From: G965267605 sp965267605 | GTDB taxonomy: Bacteria > Bacteroidota > Bacteroidia > Flavobacteriales_E > Vicingaceae | Length of the DNA: 64,000 bases | Direction of reading: 5' to 3' | Assembly: GCA_965267605.1 (NCBI GenBank) | Contig: OZ254088.1 | Coordinates: 3,100,001-3,164,000, forward strand | Shown here: positions 16,517-25,520 of the stretch, piece by piece | Layout of the letters: the number at the start of each line of letters is the position of its first letter | How positions within the stretch are numbered: position 1 is the first letter of the stretch | The notes under the pieces: generated by a model | Told to the model about the DNA's origin: nothing | What the model saw: only the letters and a program-made list of their open reading frames with translations | Databases searched by the model: none | Position numbers and translations under genes: made by a program

Positions 16517-18097
16517 ATGGCTGAAGTAAAACCAGCTGAAGTATCAGCAATCCTTAGGCAACAGCTTTCTGGTCACAAGACCGAAGCGGAGTTGGAAGAG
16601 ATTGGTACCGTACTGCAAGTAGGTGATGGTATCGCAAGGATTTACGGACTGTCTAACGTACAGTCTGGTGAGCTGATCGAATTTGAAGATGGCCTGCAAG
16701 GCATCGTACTTAACCTTGAAGAAGACAACGTGGGTGCTGTACTTTTGGGTACATCCAGTAACATCAAGGAAGGTGACGTTGTTAAACGTACCAACCGCAT
16801 CGCGTCTATCCGTGTAGGTGATGGTTTGTGTGGCCGTGTGGTTGACACACTGGGTAACCCCATCGATGGTAAAGGACCGATTGAAGGAGACACTTATGAG
16901 ATGCCGCTTGAAAGAAAAGCACCGGGTGTAATCTACAGACAGCCAGTAAACGAACCACTTCAGACAGGTATCAAAGCGATCGATGCGATGATTCCAATTG
17001 GTAGAGGTCAGCGTGAGCTTGTAATTGGTGACCGTCAAACAGGTAAGACCGCAGTTTGTATTGATACGATCATCAACCAGAAAGAATTTTACGATAGAGG
17101 TGAGCCTGTATTCTGTATCTATGTTGCGACTGGACAGAAAGGTTCTACGGTAGCTGGTATCGTTAAGACGCTTGAAGAGAATGGAGCAATGGATTACACA
17201 GTGGTTGTTGCGGCCAACGCATCAGACCCTGCTCCAATGCAGTTCTATTCTCCATTTGCTGGTGCAGCTATCGGTGAGTATTTCAGAGATACTGGTCGTC
17301 CGGCACTGATCGTATATGATGACCTATCAAAGCAGGCGGTTGCTTACCGTGAGGTATCACTTCTCCTTAGAAGACCTCCGGGACGTGAAGCATACCCTGG
17401 GGATGTATTCTACCTTCACTCAAGATTGTTGGAGCGTGCGGCAAAAGTGATCGACTCTGATGAAATCGCTGCACAGATGAATGACCTTCCCGAGAGCCTC
17501 AAACCAATTGTGAAAGGTGGTGGATCGCTTACAGCACTTCCGATTATTGAAACACAGGCGGGTGATGTATCTGCGTACATCCCAACGAACGTGATTTCGA
17601 TTACGGATGGACAGATTTTCCTTGAATCTAACCTGTTCAACTCTGGTGTACGTCCTGCGATTAACGTAGGTATTTCCGTATCACGTGTGGGTGGTTCGGC
17701 TCAGATCAAATCAATGAAGAAAGTAGCTGGTACGCTTAAACTGGATCAGGCACAGTACCGTGAACTGGAAGCATTTGCCAAGTTCGGTTCTGACCTTGAT
17801 GCAGCTACAATGGCCATTCTTAACAAGGGTAAGAGAAACGTTGAGATCCTAAAGCAGGGTCAGTTTTCTCCGCTTACTGTTGAGAAGCAGGTAGCGATCA
17901 TCTATCTGGGTGTGAATGGATTGTTGAAAGACGTACCAGAAGATAAGGTAAGGGAGTTCGAGAACGAATACCTGGATTACCTGGAAAGCAAGCATGCGAA
18001 TGTACTGGCAGAGCTTAAGGAGGGTAAACTCTCTGATGAGATTACCGGCACTCTTGAAAGCGCTTGTACAGAACTTACTGCTAAATACAAGGCATAA
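16517..18097 (+). CDS. atpA: ATP synthase F1 subunit alpha
   Basis: 526 residues. The nucleotide-binding P-loop GDRQTGKT is at 171-178, the stretch ALIVYDDLSKQAVAYR is the Walker B region, and the arginine-finger segment SVSRVGGSAQ is intact. Together with beta it forms the catalytic head. The atpD (beta) and atpC (epsilon) genes are not in this operon; in Bacteroidota they commonly form a separate atpDC transcript, so their absence is expected rather than a loss. Confidence 0.97.
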   Translation: MAEVKPAEVSAILRQQLSGHKTEAELEEIGTVLQVGDGIARIYGLSNVQSGELIEFEDGLQGIVLNLEEDNVGAVLLGTSSNIKEGDVVKRTNRIASIRVGDGLCGRVVDTLGNPIDGKGPIEGDTYEMPLERKAPGVIYRQPVNEPLQTGIKAIDAMIPIGRGQRELVIGDRQTGKTAVCIDTIINQKEFYDRGEPVFCIYVATGQKGSTVAGIVKTLEENGAMDYTVVVAANASDPAPMQFYSPFAGAAIGEYFRDTGRPALIVYDDLSKQAVAYREVSLLLRRPPGREAYPGDVFYLHSRLLERAAKVIDSDEIAAQMNDLPESLKPIVKGGGSLTALPIIETQAGDVSAYIPTNVISITDGQIFLESNLFNSGVRPAINVGISVSRVGGSAQIKSMKKVAGTLKLDQAQYRELEAFAKFGSDLDAATMAILNKGKRNVEILKQGQFSPLTVEKQVAIIYLGVNGLLKDVPEDKVREFENEYLDYLESKHANVLAELKEGKLSDEITGTLESACTELTAKYKA

Positions 18098-18117
18098 CCA
18101 GAAGTTAGCATTCAGCG

Positions 18118-18984
18118 ATGGCGAATCTGAAGGAAATAAAGAACAGGATTACATCAGTATCAAGTACGATACAGATTACTTCTGCGATGAAAATGGTATC
18201 TGCTGCTAAGCTTAAGCGTGCGCAAGATGCTATTCTTCAAATGAGGCCTTACGCTGAAAAGATGACCAGTATTTTGTCAAACCTGAGCGCTGCTTCGGAT
18301 GGAAATTCAAGTAGTCCATTCCTTGCGCAAAGGGAGGGCAACAAGGTTCTGTTAGTGCCTATAACTTCTAATAGAGGACTTTGTGGTGCATTTAACGCCA
18401 ACGTTAACAAGCGGGTGAATGCTTTGATCCGTGAAGAGTATGCGGATGCTGACATCAGACCCATTGGCAAGAAAGCAAACGATTTCTTTGGGAAATCAGG
18501 GAAAGTCTCTACGTACGAAGGCTTTCAGAAAGACACCATTGAGGTGTTTGATGACCTGAACTATGACAATGTTTCTGCGATCGCGCTCGAGATCATGGAA
18601 GCGTTTGAAAATGGCACGTACGATAAAGTTGTATTGGTGTACAACCAGTTCAAGAATGCAGCGGTTCAAATTCTACAGACTGAGCAGTTCCTTCCTGTGG
18701 CTCCACCGCAGGAGGAAGTGAGTACAACAGATTACATCTTTGAGCCGGATCAGGAAGAAATCATGAATGGGGTGATCCCCAAATCGCTGAAAGTTCAGCT
18801 TTACAAAGCGATCCTGGATTCGGTTGCTTCAGAACACGGAGCACGTATGACAGCAATGCACAAGGCAACTGACAACGCCAACGAACTGAGAAGTGAACTT
18901 CGTTTGGAGTACAACAAAGCCCGTCAGGCTGCCATTACCGGAGAGATCCTTGAGATCGTTGCTGGAGCAGAGGCACTAGGCTAG
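18118..18984 (+). CDS. atpG: ATP synthase F1 subunit gamma
   Basis: 288 residues; the rotor shaft. The conserved N-terminal helix (NRITSVSSTIQITSAMKMVS) and C-terminal helix (EHGARMTAMHKATDNANELR) that form the coiled-coil axle are present, with a Rossmann-like middle domain containing the GLCGAFN loop. It is the last ATP synthase gene of the operon; the next gene is an unrelated sensor kinase starting 44 bases later. Confidence 0.96.
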   Translation: MANLKEIKNRITSVSSTIQITSAMKMVSAAKLKRAQDAILQMRPYAEKMTSILSNLSAASDGNSSSPFLAQREGNKVLLVPITSNRGLCGAFNANVNKRVNALIREEYADADIRPIGKKANDFFGKSGKVSTYEGFQKDTIEVFDDLNYDNVSAIALEIMEAFENGTYDKVVLVYNQFKNAAVQILQTEQFLPVAPPQEEVSTTDYIFEPDQEEIMNGVIPKSLKVQLYKAILDSVASEHGARMTAMHKATDNANELRSELRLEYNKARQAAITGEILEIVAGAEALG

Positions 18985-19028
18985 CAATCGGCCGCTTATT
19001 CCTATTTTTACCGTAAAGGGTAATTGAT

Positions 19029-22000
19029 TTGAGGATCTCAAAAAGCCAGTACGTTTGGCTGATAGCTTCCGTTGCGATTTTCTCGTTGACTTATTTGCTG
19101 GATAACGCAAGTACCCGCAGGGCGTACGATGCATACCTGGCGAAGGAGTTTCAAAGGGAGCTTCAGAAAGCACATCAGATGGCAGAACACGAATCTGTCC
19201 AACTGGTGCAATTGGCCGAGCAAAGCCGCGCCCTTCTATACACCGATAAGCAGCTTGAGAAGTACAGGGAACTAAGGGAAAGAGAGGGAATACTCTTCTA
19301 CCTTATGAAAGACCGTAAACCAATCTTATGGTCTGGAAATGGCGTACCCAAGGTTCAGACTGTAGTGGATGAGATTACAGAGAACATGGTGGCCCGGCTT
19401 GGAAACGGGTGGTACGATGTGATGATCCTGGCGGAGGGAGATTACGAGCTTTATAGTTTTCATCTCATCAAGCGCCAGTATTTACGGGAAAACCGGTTCC
19501 TCTTCAACGGGTTTCATCCGAAGTATGGGGTAACCGATGAGTTCGATTTCGATCTGGAGAATGGGGAAGACTCACATCCAATCTACCTGGACGAAGAGAC
19601 CCAACTGTTTTCTATCAAAAGGGTGTCCGAGGGCCACTACCAGGGATTATTAGCAACCGGCTTCACGATTTTCTACCTGCTTTCATTGCTGGGGATCATC
19701 ATTACTGCTGGAGGCATTTTTGCTAAAGTGGTGGTTCGGAACCGAAGGCTCGGCATAACAGGTTTCCTCTGTACGATGATTGGCGTTCGTTTGCTCGTTC
19801 ACATAGTCGGTGAAAGTATGATCATCAGAGAGGCCAGGCTATTTGACCCTATGCTATATGCCTCGTCAACGTTTATACCATCGCTGGGCGATCTTATGTT
19901 GTGGTGCCTGCTGGCGTTCTATATGGCTTATTTCTGGAACAGCGCCATTCGAAGAACAAAGCACAGAGAGGGTAATTACCTCGACATACTAGGGCGCGCG
20001 ACCTTCCTGAGTGCGTTAGGTGTAGGGAGTACTTGGGTACTGCAAAGCGTAGTGTTGGATTCGCGCATTAATATTGATCTGAGCAAGATCTACGAACTGG
20101 ATATCTACAGCTATTTCGCCATTTTCTCAGCCGCGTTGCTGTACCTCTCGTTCTTTCTTCTTGCCGACACATTGTTCTATACAGAGCGCAAGGAGAAATG
20201 GAAAACCCTTTTCAGTTCGCTGCTCATCTATGCAGGAATTCAGATCGTTGCATTCATTCTGGCGGGTTCAATCCTTGATCAGGATATGTTATACGGTATG
20301 TGGGTGTTCCCAGCGGTGTTACTTATTGTTCTTAGCAAAGGTTTTTACAAGGAATACAAGTTTTCTATCATACTCGCCTTGTTGGTTGTGTTCTCAAGCT
20401 ATGGAGCCATTGTGCTGAAACAGTACACCAAAGAACATGAAGGAAAAGAACGGAAACTTATTGCCGACAAACTAGCAGAGCAGGATGATCCGGTTGCTGA
20501 GTACCTCTTTTCCAGTGTGGCGGAAAAGATGGCTGAGGATAGATTCTTGTTAGATTCCATTGGCAATTACTGGAATAGCAACCGGTCTATAGACGACTAC
20601 ATCTCGAAGAAATTCCTCACGGGATATTGGACTAAGTATGACGCTACAATCACTGCGTGCGCACCTACAGATTCGCTGGTCATTAACCCGCAGAACGCAT
20701 TGATCGATTGCGAAGATTTCTTCCTGAAGCAAGTTGGCAAAAAGAAGTTAGAGACCGGGTTTTATGAAATGCTGGAGGATTATGGCAGGAAAAAATTTCT
20801 GGGGATATGCCAGATGAACATGCCGGATTCGGTTGCTCCGGTTAGTTTGTTCATAGAGTTTTACAGCAAAATATTTCCCCGTGGTGAAGGTTATCCGGAG
20901 TTGTTGTTAGACGATAAAGAACTCAACCAACTTATCAGACTGGATGGATATTCGTATGCTATTTATGATGGCCCACAACTCATCAGTAGTTCAGGTGATT
21001 ATCATTACCCTTTGAACCGTAGAGGGTGGCTAGGCGCATCAGATACGCTGCTCGTTGAAAAGGAACACGACCATATCATATCAGGAGATCCGAAACAAAT
21101 TTCTGTTGTGGTGTCCAGGGTTCACAACGGGTGGATTGAACACTTCGCTACTTTTTCATACCTCTTCACCATATACTGTCTTGTGCTGTTGTTTTCATCT
21201 GTGGTGCTTCCAAGATTCCCGATCAGGTACAAGTTGGCATTCTCTCAGTTTGACTCAAGGGTTCAGGCCTTCCTTGTATTGATGATTTTGTTCTCGTGTA
21301 CACTCTTTGGCATAGGTTCAGTTTACTACTTAAAGCAGAACTACCTAGTTAAAAATGAGCGACTTCTGGCAGAAAAGGTGCGTTCAGTTTTAACAGAACT
21401 AGAGCATAAACTTGGAGGATCTGAAGACCTTACCAAAGAAGAGCGAGAAACCATCACCTATTACCTGGTGAAGTTCTCCAACGTGTTCTACACCGACATT
21501 AATCTGTACGACTTAAAAGGAAACATGATTGCCTCCTCCCGCGATGAAGTGTTTGACATAGGCTTGACCGGAAGACGAATGGACATTCATGCGTACAACG
21601 CGCTCAAGATTGAACAGAAAACAGAGTTCATTCACGAGGAGAAGGTAGGCGAACTTGGTTACCTCTCTGCCTATGTGCCCTTTGTGAACGAGGAAAATGA
21701 GTTACTCGCATACCTCAACCTACCCTACTTCGCCAGACAGAATGAACTGGAAAAAGAGATTTCATCCTTCCTTGTAGCCCTGATCAATATCTATGTGATG
21801 TTGTTCGTGCTGTCGATTCTGATCGCTGTAATCTTCTCGAATTACATTTCAAGGCCCATCAAACTTATTGGTCAAAGATTAAGTCAGGTGCAGTTCGGTA
21901 AGTCGAACGAACTGATCACCTGGACAGGTAATGATGAGATCGGAAGATTGGTAAATGAATACAATAGAATGGTCATCGAACTGTCTGAAAGTGCTGCAAA

Positions 22001-22691
22001 ACTGGCGCAATCTGAGCGCGAATTGGCGTGGCGGGAGATGGCCAAGCAAGTGGCACACGAGATCAAGAATCCTTTGACACCAATGAAGCTGAGCATTCAG
22101 CTTCTTCAAAGGGCGTCAGATGATAAGGTGGAAGATTTGGACGAAAGAATTGACAGGACCTCGGAGACCTTGATCCATCAGATCGAAACGTTATCCAACA
22201 TCGCTTCCGAATTTTCGGACTTTGCAAAAATGCCTGCTACGAAACAGGAGGAGGTGCATTTAACACCACTTGTGAATCAGGTAACCAACCTTTTCAAGGA
22301 ATCGGATGACGATATCAGCATGACTGTTACCAATACGGCAGATAATGACCTGGTGTATGCGGACAAGGATCAGCTTATCAGGATATTCAACAACTTGATC
22401 AAAAATGCTTTTCAGGCCGTACCTGAGGGCCGTACTCCTCAGATTGCTGTAGACGTGAAGAACGAAGACGCTTTTGTTTTGATCACCGTAACCGATAATG
22501 GTAAGGGCATTGCTGAAGAGTTGCGTGATAGAATATTCCAGCCAAACTTCACGACCAAGTCGTCCGGAACCGGACTTGGACTTGCCATGGTGAGCAGCAT
22601 GGTTGAGACAGCGAATGGCGAGATCTGGTTCGAAACAGAAATCGATCAGGGTACAAGCTTCTTCGTACGCCTTCCGCTCATGGACGATTAG
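19029..22691 (+). CDS. Very large polytopic sensor histidine kinase with HAMP domain (NtrY-like core)
   Basis: 1220 residues. One N-terminal membrane helix and a periplasmic domain (about 30-205) are followed by a seven-or-so-helix membrane block (about 207-470), a second periplasmic domain (about 475-705), two helices (about 706-765), a third periplasmic domain (about 770-912), a final helix, HAMP (about 940-990) and the kinase core. The core is intact: phospho-acceptor His1010 (QVAHEIKNPLTPMK), N-box near 1121 (FNNLIKNAFQA), DNGKG near 1156 and GTGLGLAM near 1180. The HEIKNPLTP box and the lack of a linked receiver resemble NtrY-type kinases. No response regulator lies beside it. The start is a TTG; a -7-like TATTTTTA is at 19003-19010. 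Confidence 0.88.
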   Translation: MRISKSQYVWLIASVAIFSLTYLLDNASTRRAYDAYLAKEFQRELQKAHQMAEHESVQLVQLAEQSRALLYTDKQLEKYRELREREGILFYLMKDRKPILWSGNGVPKVQTVVDEITENMVARLGNGWYDVMILAEGDYELYSFHLIKRQYLRENRFLFNGFHPKYGVTDEFDFDLENGEDSHPIYLDEETQLFSIKRVSEGHYQGLLATGFTIFYLLSLLGIIITAGGIFAKVVVRNRRLGITGFLCTMIGVRLLVHIVGESMIIREARLFDPMLYASSTFIPSLGDLMLWCLLAFYMAYFWNSAIRRTKHREGNYLDILGRATFLSALGVGSTWVLQSVVLDSRINIDLSKIYELDIYSYFAIFSAALLYLSFFLLADTLFYTERKEKWKTLFSSLLIYAGIQIVAFILAGSILDQDMLYGMWVFPAVLLIVLSKGFYKEYKFSIILALLVVFSSYGAIVLKQYTKEHEGKERKLIADKLAEQDDPVAEYLFSSVAEKMAEDRFLLDSIGNYWNSNRSIDDYISKKFLTGYWTKYDATITACAPTDSLVINPQNALIDCEDFFLKQVGKKKLETGFYEMLEDYGRKKFLGICQMNMPDSVAPVSLFIEFYSKIFPRGEGYPELLLDDKELNQLIRLDGYSYAIYDGPQLISSSGDYHYPLNRRGWLGASDTLLVEKEHDHIISGDPKQISVVVSRVHNGWIEHFATFSYLFTIYCLVLLFSSVVLPRFPIRYKLAFSQFDSRVQAFLVLMILFSCTLFGIGSVYYLKQNYLVKNERLLAEKVRSVLTELEHKLGGSEDLTKEERETITYYLVKFSNVFYTDINLYDLKGNMIASSRDEVFDIGLTGRRMDIHAYNALKIEQKTEFIHEEKVGELGYLSAYVPFVNEENELLAYLNLPYFARQNELEKEISSFLVALINIYVMLFVLSILIAVIFSNYISRPIKLIGQRLSQVQFGKSNELITWTGNDEIGRLVNEYNRMVIELSESAAKLAQSERELAWREMAKQVAHEIKNPLTPMKLSIQLLQRASDDKVEDLDERIDRTSETLIHQIETLSNIASEFSDFAKMPATKQEEVHLTPLVNQVTNLFKESDDDISMTVTNTADNDLVYADKDQLIRIFNNLIKNAFQAVPEGRTPQIAVDVKNEDAFVLITVTDNGKGIAEELRDRIFQPNFTTKSSGTGLGLAMVSSMVETANGEIWFETEIDQGTSFFVRLPLMDD

Positions 22692-22701
22692 GCAATTTTT
22701 G

Positions 22702-22709
22702 CATCTTTG
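22702..22709 (+). promoter_or_regulatory. -7-like box before the crotonase gene
   Basis: CATCTTTG matches TAnnTTTG except for the first base and lies 15 bases upstream of the ATG at 22725, implying a short leader of about ten bases. Confidence 0.4.
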
Positions 22710-22724
22710 TTACAAACCTTTTCC

Positions 22725-23507
22725 ATGAGTTATCAGAACATTCTTGTAGAGCAGAACGAAGCGATTTTGGAGATCACAATTAATCGTCCAGATCAGCTAA
22801 ATGCTTTGAACAGCGACACGATTCGAGAGCTTAATGAAGCGCTAAGCGCAGCCAATGGAGACCATTCTGTACGCGTAGTGATAATCACCGGTACAGGAGA
22901 GAAAGCATTCGTAGCCGGTGCTGATATCAAGGAGTTTTACAAATTCTCTGTTGATGAAGGAAAGAAGTTAAGTGCTCAGGGTCACGATCTTCTTTTCAAC
23001 TTTGTTGAACGCATGGATAAGATCGTGATTGCTGCCATTAATGGGTATGCCCTTGGTGGAGGATTGGAATTAGCACTTTCTTCCCACATAAGAATTGCGT
23101 CTGATAATGCGTTACTAGGTCTGCCAGAGGTTACGTTAGGAGTTATTCCTGGATACGGAGGAACACAAAGATTGGCTCAACTGGTGGGCAAAGGCAAAGC
23201 CATGGAAATGATTTCAACTGGCGGAATGATAGGTGCTGAAGAGGCCAAACAATGGGGTTTGGTCAATCACGTTACTTCAACTGATGAGCTATTGGACACA
23301 GCGAGAAAGATGGCAGGCAAGATTGCGAGAAATAGTCCGGTAGCTATTGGTAGTGCAATCCGTTCTGTGAACGCTGGTTACGCCCATGGAGTTGATGGAC
23401 TGGCAACGGAAATAGAGGAATTTGGTAAGTGCTTTGGCACAGAAGACTTCAAAGAAGGAACTGAAGCATTCGTGGAAAAAAGGAAACCAAGCTTCCCCGG
23501 GAAGTAG
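22725..23507 (+). CDS. Enoyl-CoA hydratase / crotonase family protein
   Basis: 260 residues from the ATG (MSYQNILVEQ). The oxyanion-hole strands (AFVAGADIKEF and NGYALGGGLELA) and both catalytic glutamates of true hydratases are present (GGGLELAL and LPEVTLGVIPGYGGTQRL). It should add water across 2-enoyl-CoA in fatty acid or amino acid breakdown. No linked thiolase or acyl-CoA dehydrogenase is seen, so the pathway is open. The upstream TTG at 22707 is disfavoured because it overlaps the promoter-like box. Confidence 0.9.
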   Translation: MSYQNILVEQNEAILEITINRPDQLNALNSDTIRELNEALSAANGDHSVRVVIITGTGEKAFVAGADIKEFYKFSVDEGKKLSAQGHDLLFNFVERMDKIVIAAINGYALGGGLELALSSHIRIASDNALLGLPEVTLGVIPGYGGTQRLAQLVGKGKAMEMISTGGMIGAEEAKQWGLVNHVTSTDELLDTARKMAGKIARNSPVAIGSAIRSVNAGYAHGVDGLATEIEEFGKCFGTEDFKEGTEAFVEKRKPSFPGK

Positions 23508-23517
23508 ATAAGGATAT

Positions 23518-25005
23518 TTGAACCCACTCAAGAAGTTATTCGGACAAACGGCCGTTTACGGTGCTACCAGCATCATTGGGCGACTTATCAATTTTCTTCT
23601 TACCCCCATTTACACCAGGGTTCTTGATACTTCAGACTTCGGGTCTTTCACCGAATGGTACGTTTACGTTTCTTTCCTGATCATATTTCTTACGCATGGA
23701 ATGGAGACTGCGCTCTTCAAGTTCAGCAAGGACCATGATTCCAAGAACGTCTTCAATACCGGATTCCTTTCAGTACTAAGCCTGTCTTCGGGCTTCCTCG
23801 TAATTGCACTGTTATTCTCAACCCTGATTGCCGGATTGCTGGATTACGAGAACCATGTTGAATATGTGATATGGTTTGCGCTGATCATATTCCTTGATTC
23901 AATGGTTGCAGTTCCATTCGCAAGACTGCGCGAACAGAACAAGCCTGAACGCTATGCGCTCTTTAAGCTGATTGGGATCTTCGTTAATGTTGGACTGAAC
24001 TTGTTCTTTATTCTTTACTGCCCACATGTAATAGAGAACTACACGGGTGGATTGAAGGACTTTGTTGAAAGTATCTACAGCCCAGATATTGGCGTTGGAT
24101 ACATATTCATTTCGAACCTGGTTTCCAGTGCATTGGTGTTCCTTTTGTTCCTGCCGGAACTTTTGAAACTACAGTGGAAGTTCAATAAGGAGCTTTGGAG
24201 AAAGATGATGCAGTACGCAATCCCACTAACCATTGCTGGGTTTGCCGGACAGATCAATGAGGTAGTTGACCGACTCTTCCTCAAGTTTACATTACCAGAG
24301 GAAATTGCAATGAGCGAGATGGGGATTTACAGTGCCTGCTATAAACTGGCACTCGCGCTGTACATATTCATACAGGCTTTCAGATTGGCCAGCGAACCCT
24401 TCTTCTTTTCACAGTTCAAAGAGCAGAACGCCCAGAAGATGTATGCGGTTACCATGAAGTTCTTCGTGATCTTTTCATGCGTAATTGCACTGATCATTCT
24501 ACTGTACATGGATTGGGTACAGCATTTTATTGGAGCTGAATTCCGCATTGGTATTCACGTGGTGCCCATTCTGTTGATGTCGTACATCCTACTGGGCATC
24601 CTCTTCAATCTTTCAATTTGGTATAAGCTAACCGGCAAGACCAAACAGGGAGCATGGGTAGCAATAACTGGTGCAGTTGTAACCATTATCCTTAACGCCA
24701 TACTTGTTCCAAAGTACAGCTATGTGGGTGCGGCCTGGGCAACACTAGGGTGTTATACTGTCACCGTGATCATATCCTTTATCATGGGACAAAAGGTTTA
24801 TCCAGTGAGGTATCCTATACGTAAGATCGCGTTCTACCTGATCTCAGCTGCACTGTTGTACACTTTTGTGGATTGGTTGGATATGGACCCAGGAGGACTG
24901 AAAATGACACTTCATACAGTCCTGCTCATTGGATACCTTGGAATGGTCTACTTCCTTGAAAAGAAATCACTGAATCAATTACGAAAGATGCAGTCAGAGA
25001 GTTAG
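23518..25005 (+). CDS. Wzx/MurJ-like polysaccharide flippase (MATE-superfamily oligosaccharide exporter)
   Basis: 495 residues with about 12-14 hydrophobic helices and the N-terminal pattern of the polysaccharide transporter family (LFGQTAVYGATSIIGRLINF). Such proteins flip undecaprenyl-linked sugar units across the inner membrane for O-antigen, capsule or peptidoglycan. No glycosyltransferase is adjacent, so the cargo is unknown. The start is TTG. The stop TAG lies in the four-base overlap TTAG shared with the stop of the convergent gene. Confidence 0.87.
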   Translation: MNPLKKLFGQTAVYGATSIIGRLINFLLTPIYTRVLDTSDFGSFTEWYVYVSFLIIFLTHGMETALFKFSKDHDSKNVFNTGFLSVLSLSSGFLVIALLFSTLIAGLLDYENHVEYVIWFALIIFLDSMVAVPFARLREQNKPERYALFKLIGIFVNVGLNLFFILYCPHVIENYTGGLKDFVESIYSPDIGVGYIFISNLVSSALVFLLFLPELLKLQWKFNKELWRKMMQYAIPLTIAGFAGQINEVVDRLFLKFTLPEEIAMSEMGIYSACYKLALALYIFIQAFRLASEPFFFSQFKEQNAQKMYAVTMKFFVIFSCVIALIILLYMDWVQHFIGAEFRIGIHVVPILLMSYILLGILFNLSIWYKLTGKTKQGAWVAITGAVVTIILNAILVPKYSYVGAAWATLGCYTVTVIISFIMGQKVYPVRYPIRKIAFYLISAALLYTFVDWLDMDPGGLKMTLHTVLLIGYLGMVYFLEKKSLNQLRKMQSES

Positions 25006-25484
25006 GGTGCGTTCCGGTGGTTGAGGTAATCGTATTGGGTAAGGGTGTAGTGTAGGGACTTTCCTTTCCTTTTGAGGTTGAAAACGACCTCCTTTCCAGG
25101 CGCGGCCTTTCCTGGGTTTTTCGGCTTTCTATCGGGAGGTGCAGATAGAAACGTGGTATGGATGCGAACCTTCCCTCTTCCTCCATCGTAGATCTCGTCT
25201 AGCCGAAGTTGAAAATGTGTTTGATCGGTACTGTCTATTTCGAATATCCTGTTACCTACTGTAACGGATTTCAATACAGTGTGCTCGTCCTTTTTTATTT
25301 CAAATATGTAGGCCGTGTTGGCATTACTGCCATAAGCTTCCTCTGCACCACCTACAACCGTAGCATGTACGCTATACAATACTTTGAACTCGCCTGGCTT
25401 CGCTTTCCTGCTTTCGTTTCCAGTTGGTGAAACAGTGCTGTACAATAATGTACATAAGCTTGCTATGATAAGGGAATACGACAT
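25002..25484 (-). CDS. Small exported protein of unknown function
   Basis: 160 residues from the ATG at 25484 (MSYSLIIASLCTLLYSTVSP), which gives a plausible signal peptide; an upstream TTG at 25514 is possible but places a promoter-like TACTTTTA inside the gene. The mature part is rich in beta-strands (FKVLYSVHATVVGG, IFEIKKDEHTVLKSVTVGN) with a basic Pro/Lys-rich loop (PPDRKPKNPGKAAPGK). I do not recognise the family. It is followed on the other strand by the flippase gene, with overlapping stops. Confidence 0.65.
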   Translation of the reverse strand: MSYSLIIASLCTLLYSTVSPTGNESRKAKPGEFKVLYSVHATVVGGAEEAYGSNANTAYIFEIKKDEHTVLKSVTVGNRIFEIDSTDQTHFQLRLDEIYDGGRGKVRIHTTFLSAPPDRKPKNPGKAAPGKEVVFNLKRKGKSLHYTLTQYDYLNHRNAP

Positions 25485-25520
25485 TTCTAACACGCGATAT
25501 AAAAGTAATACCAATACAGG

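Noticed and set aside
16544..17038. Antisense reading frame of about 160 codons over atpA
   Set aside because: It lies fully inside a highly conserved gene, and the composition is that of a shadow frame.
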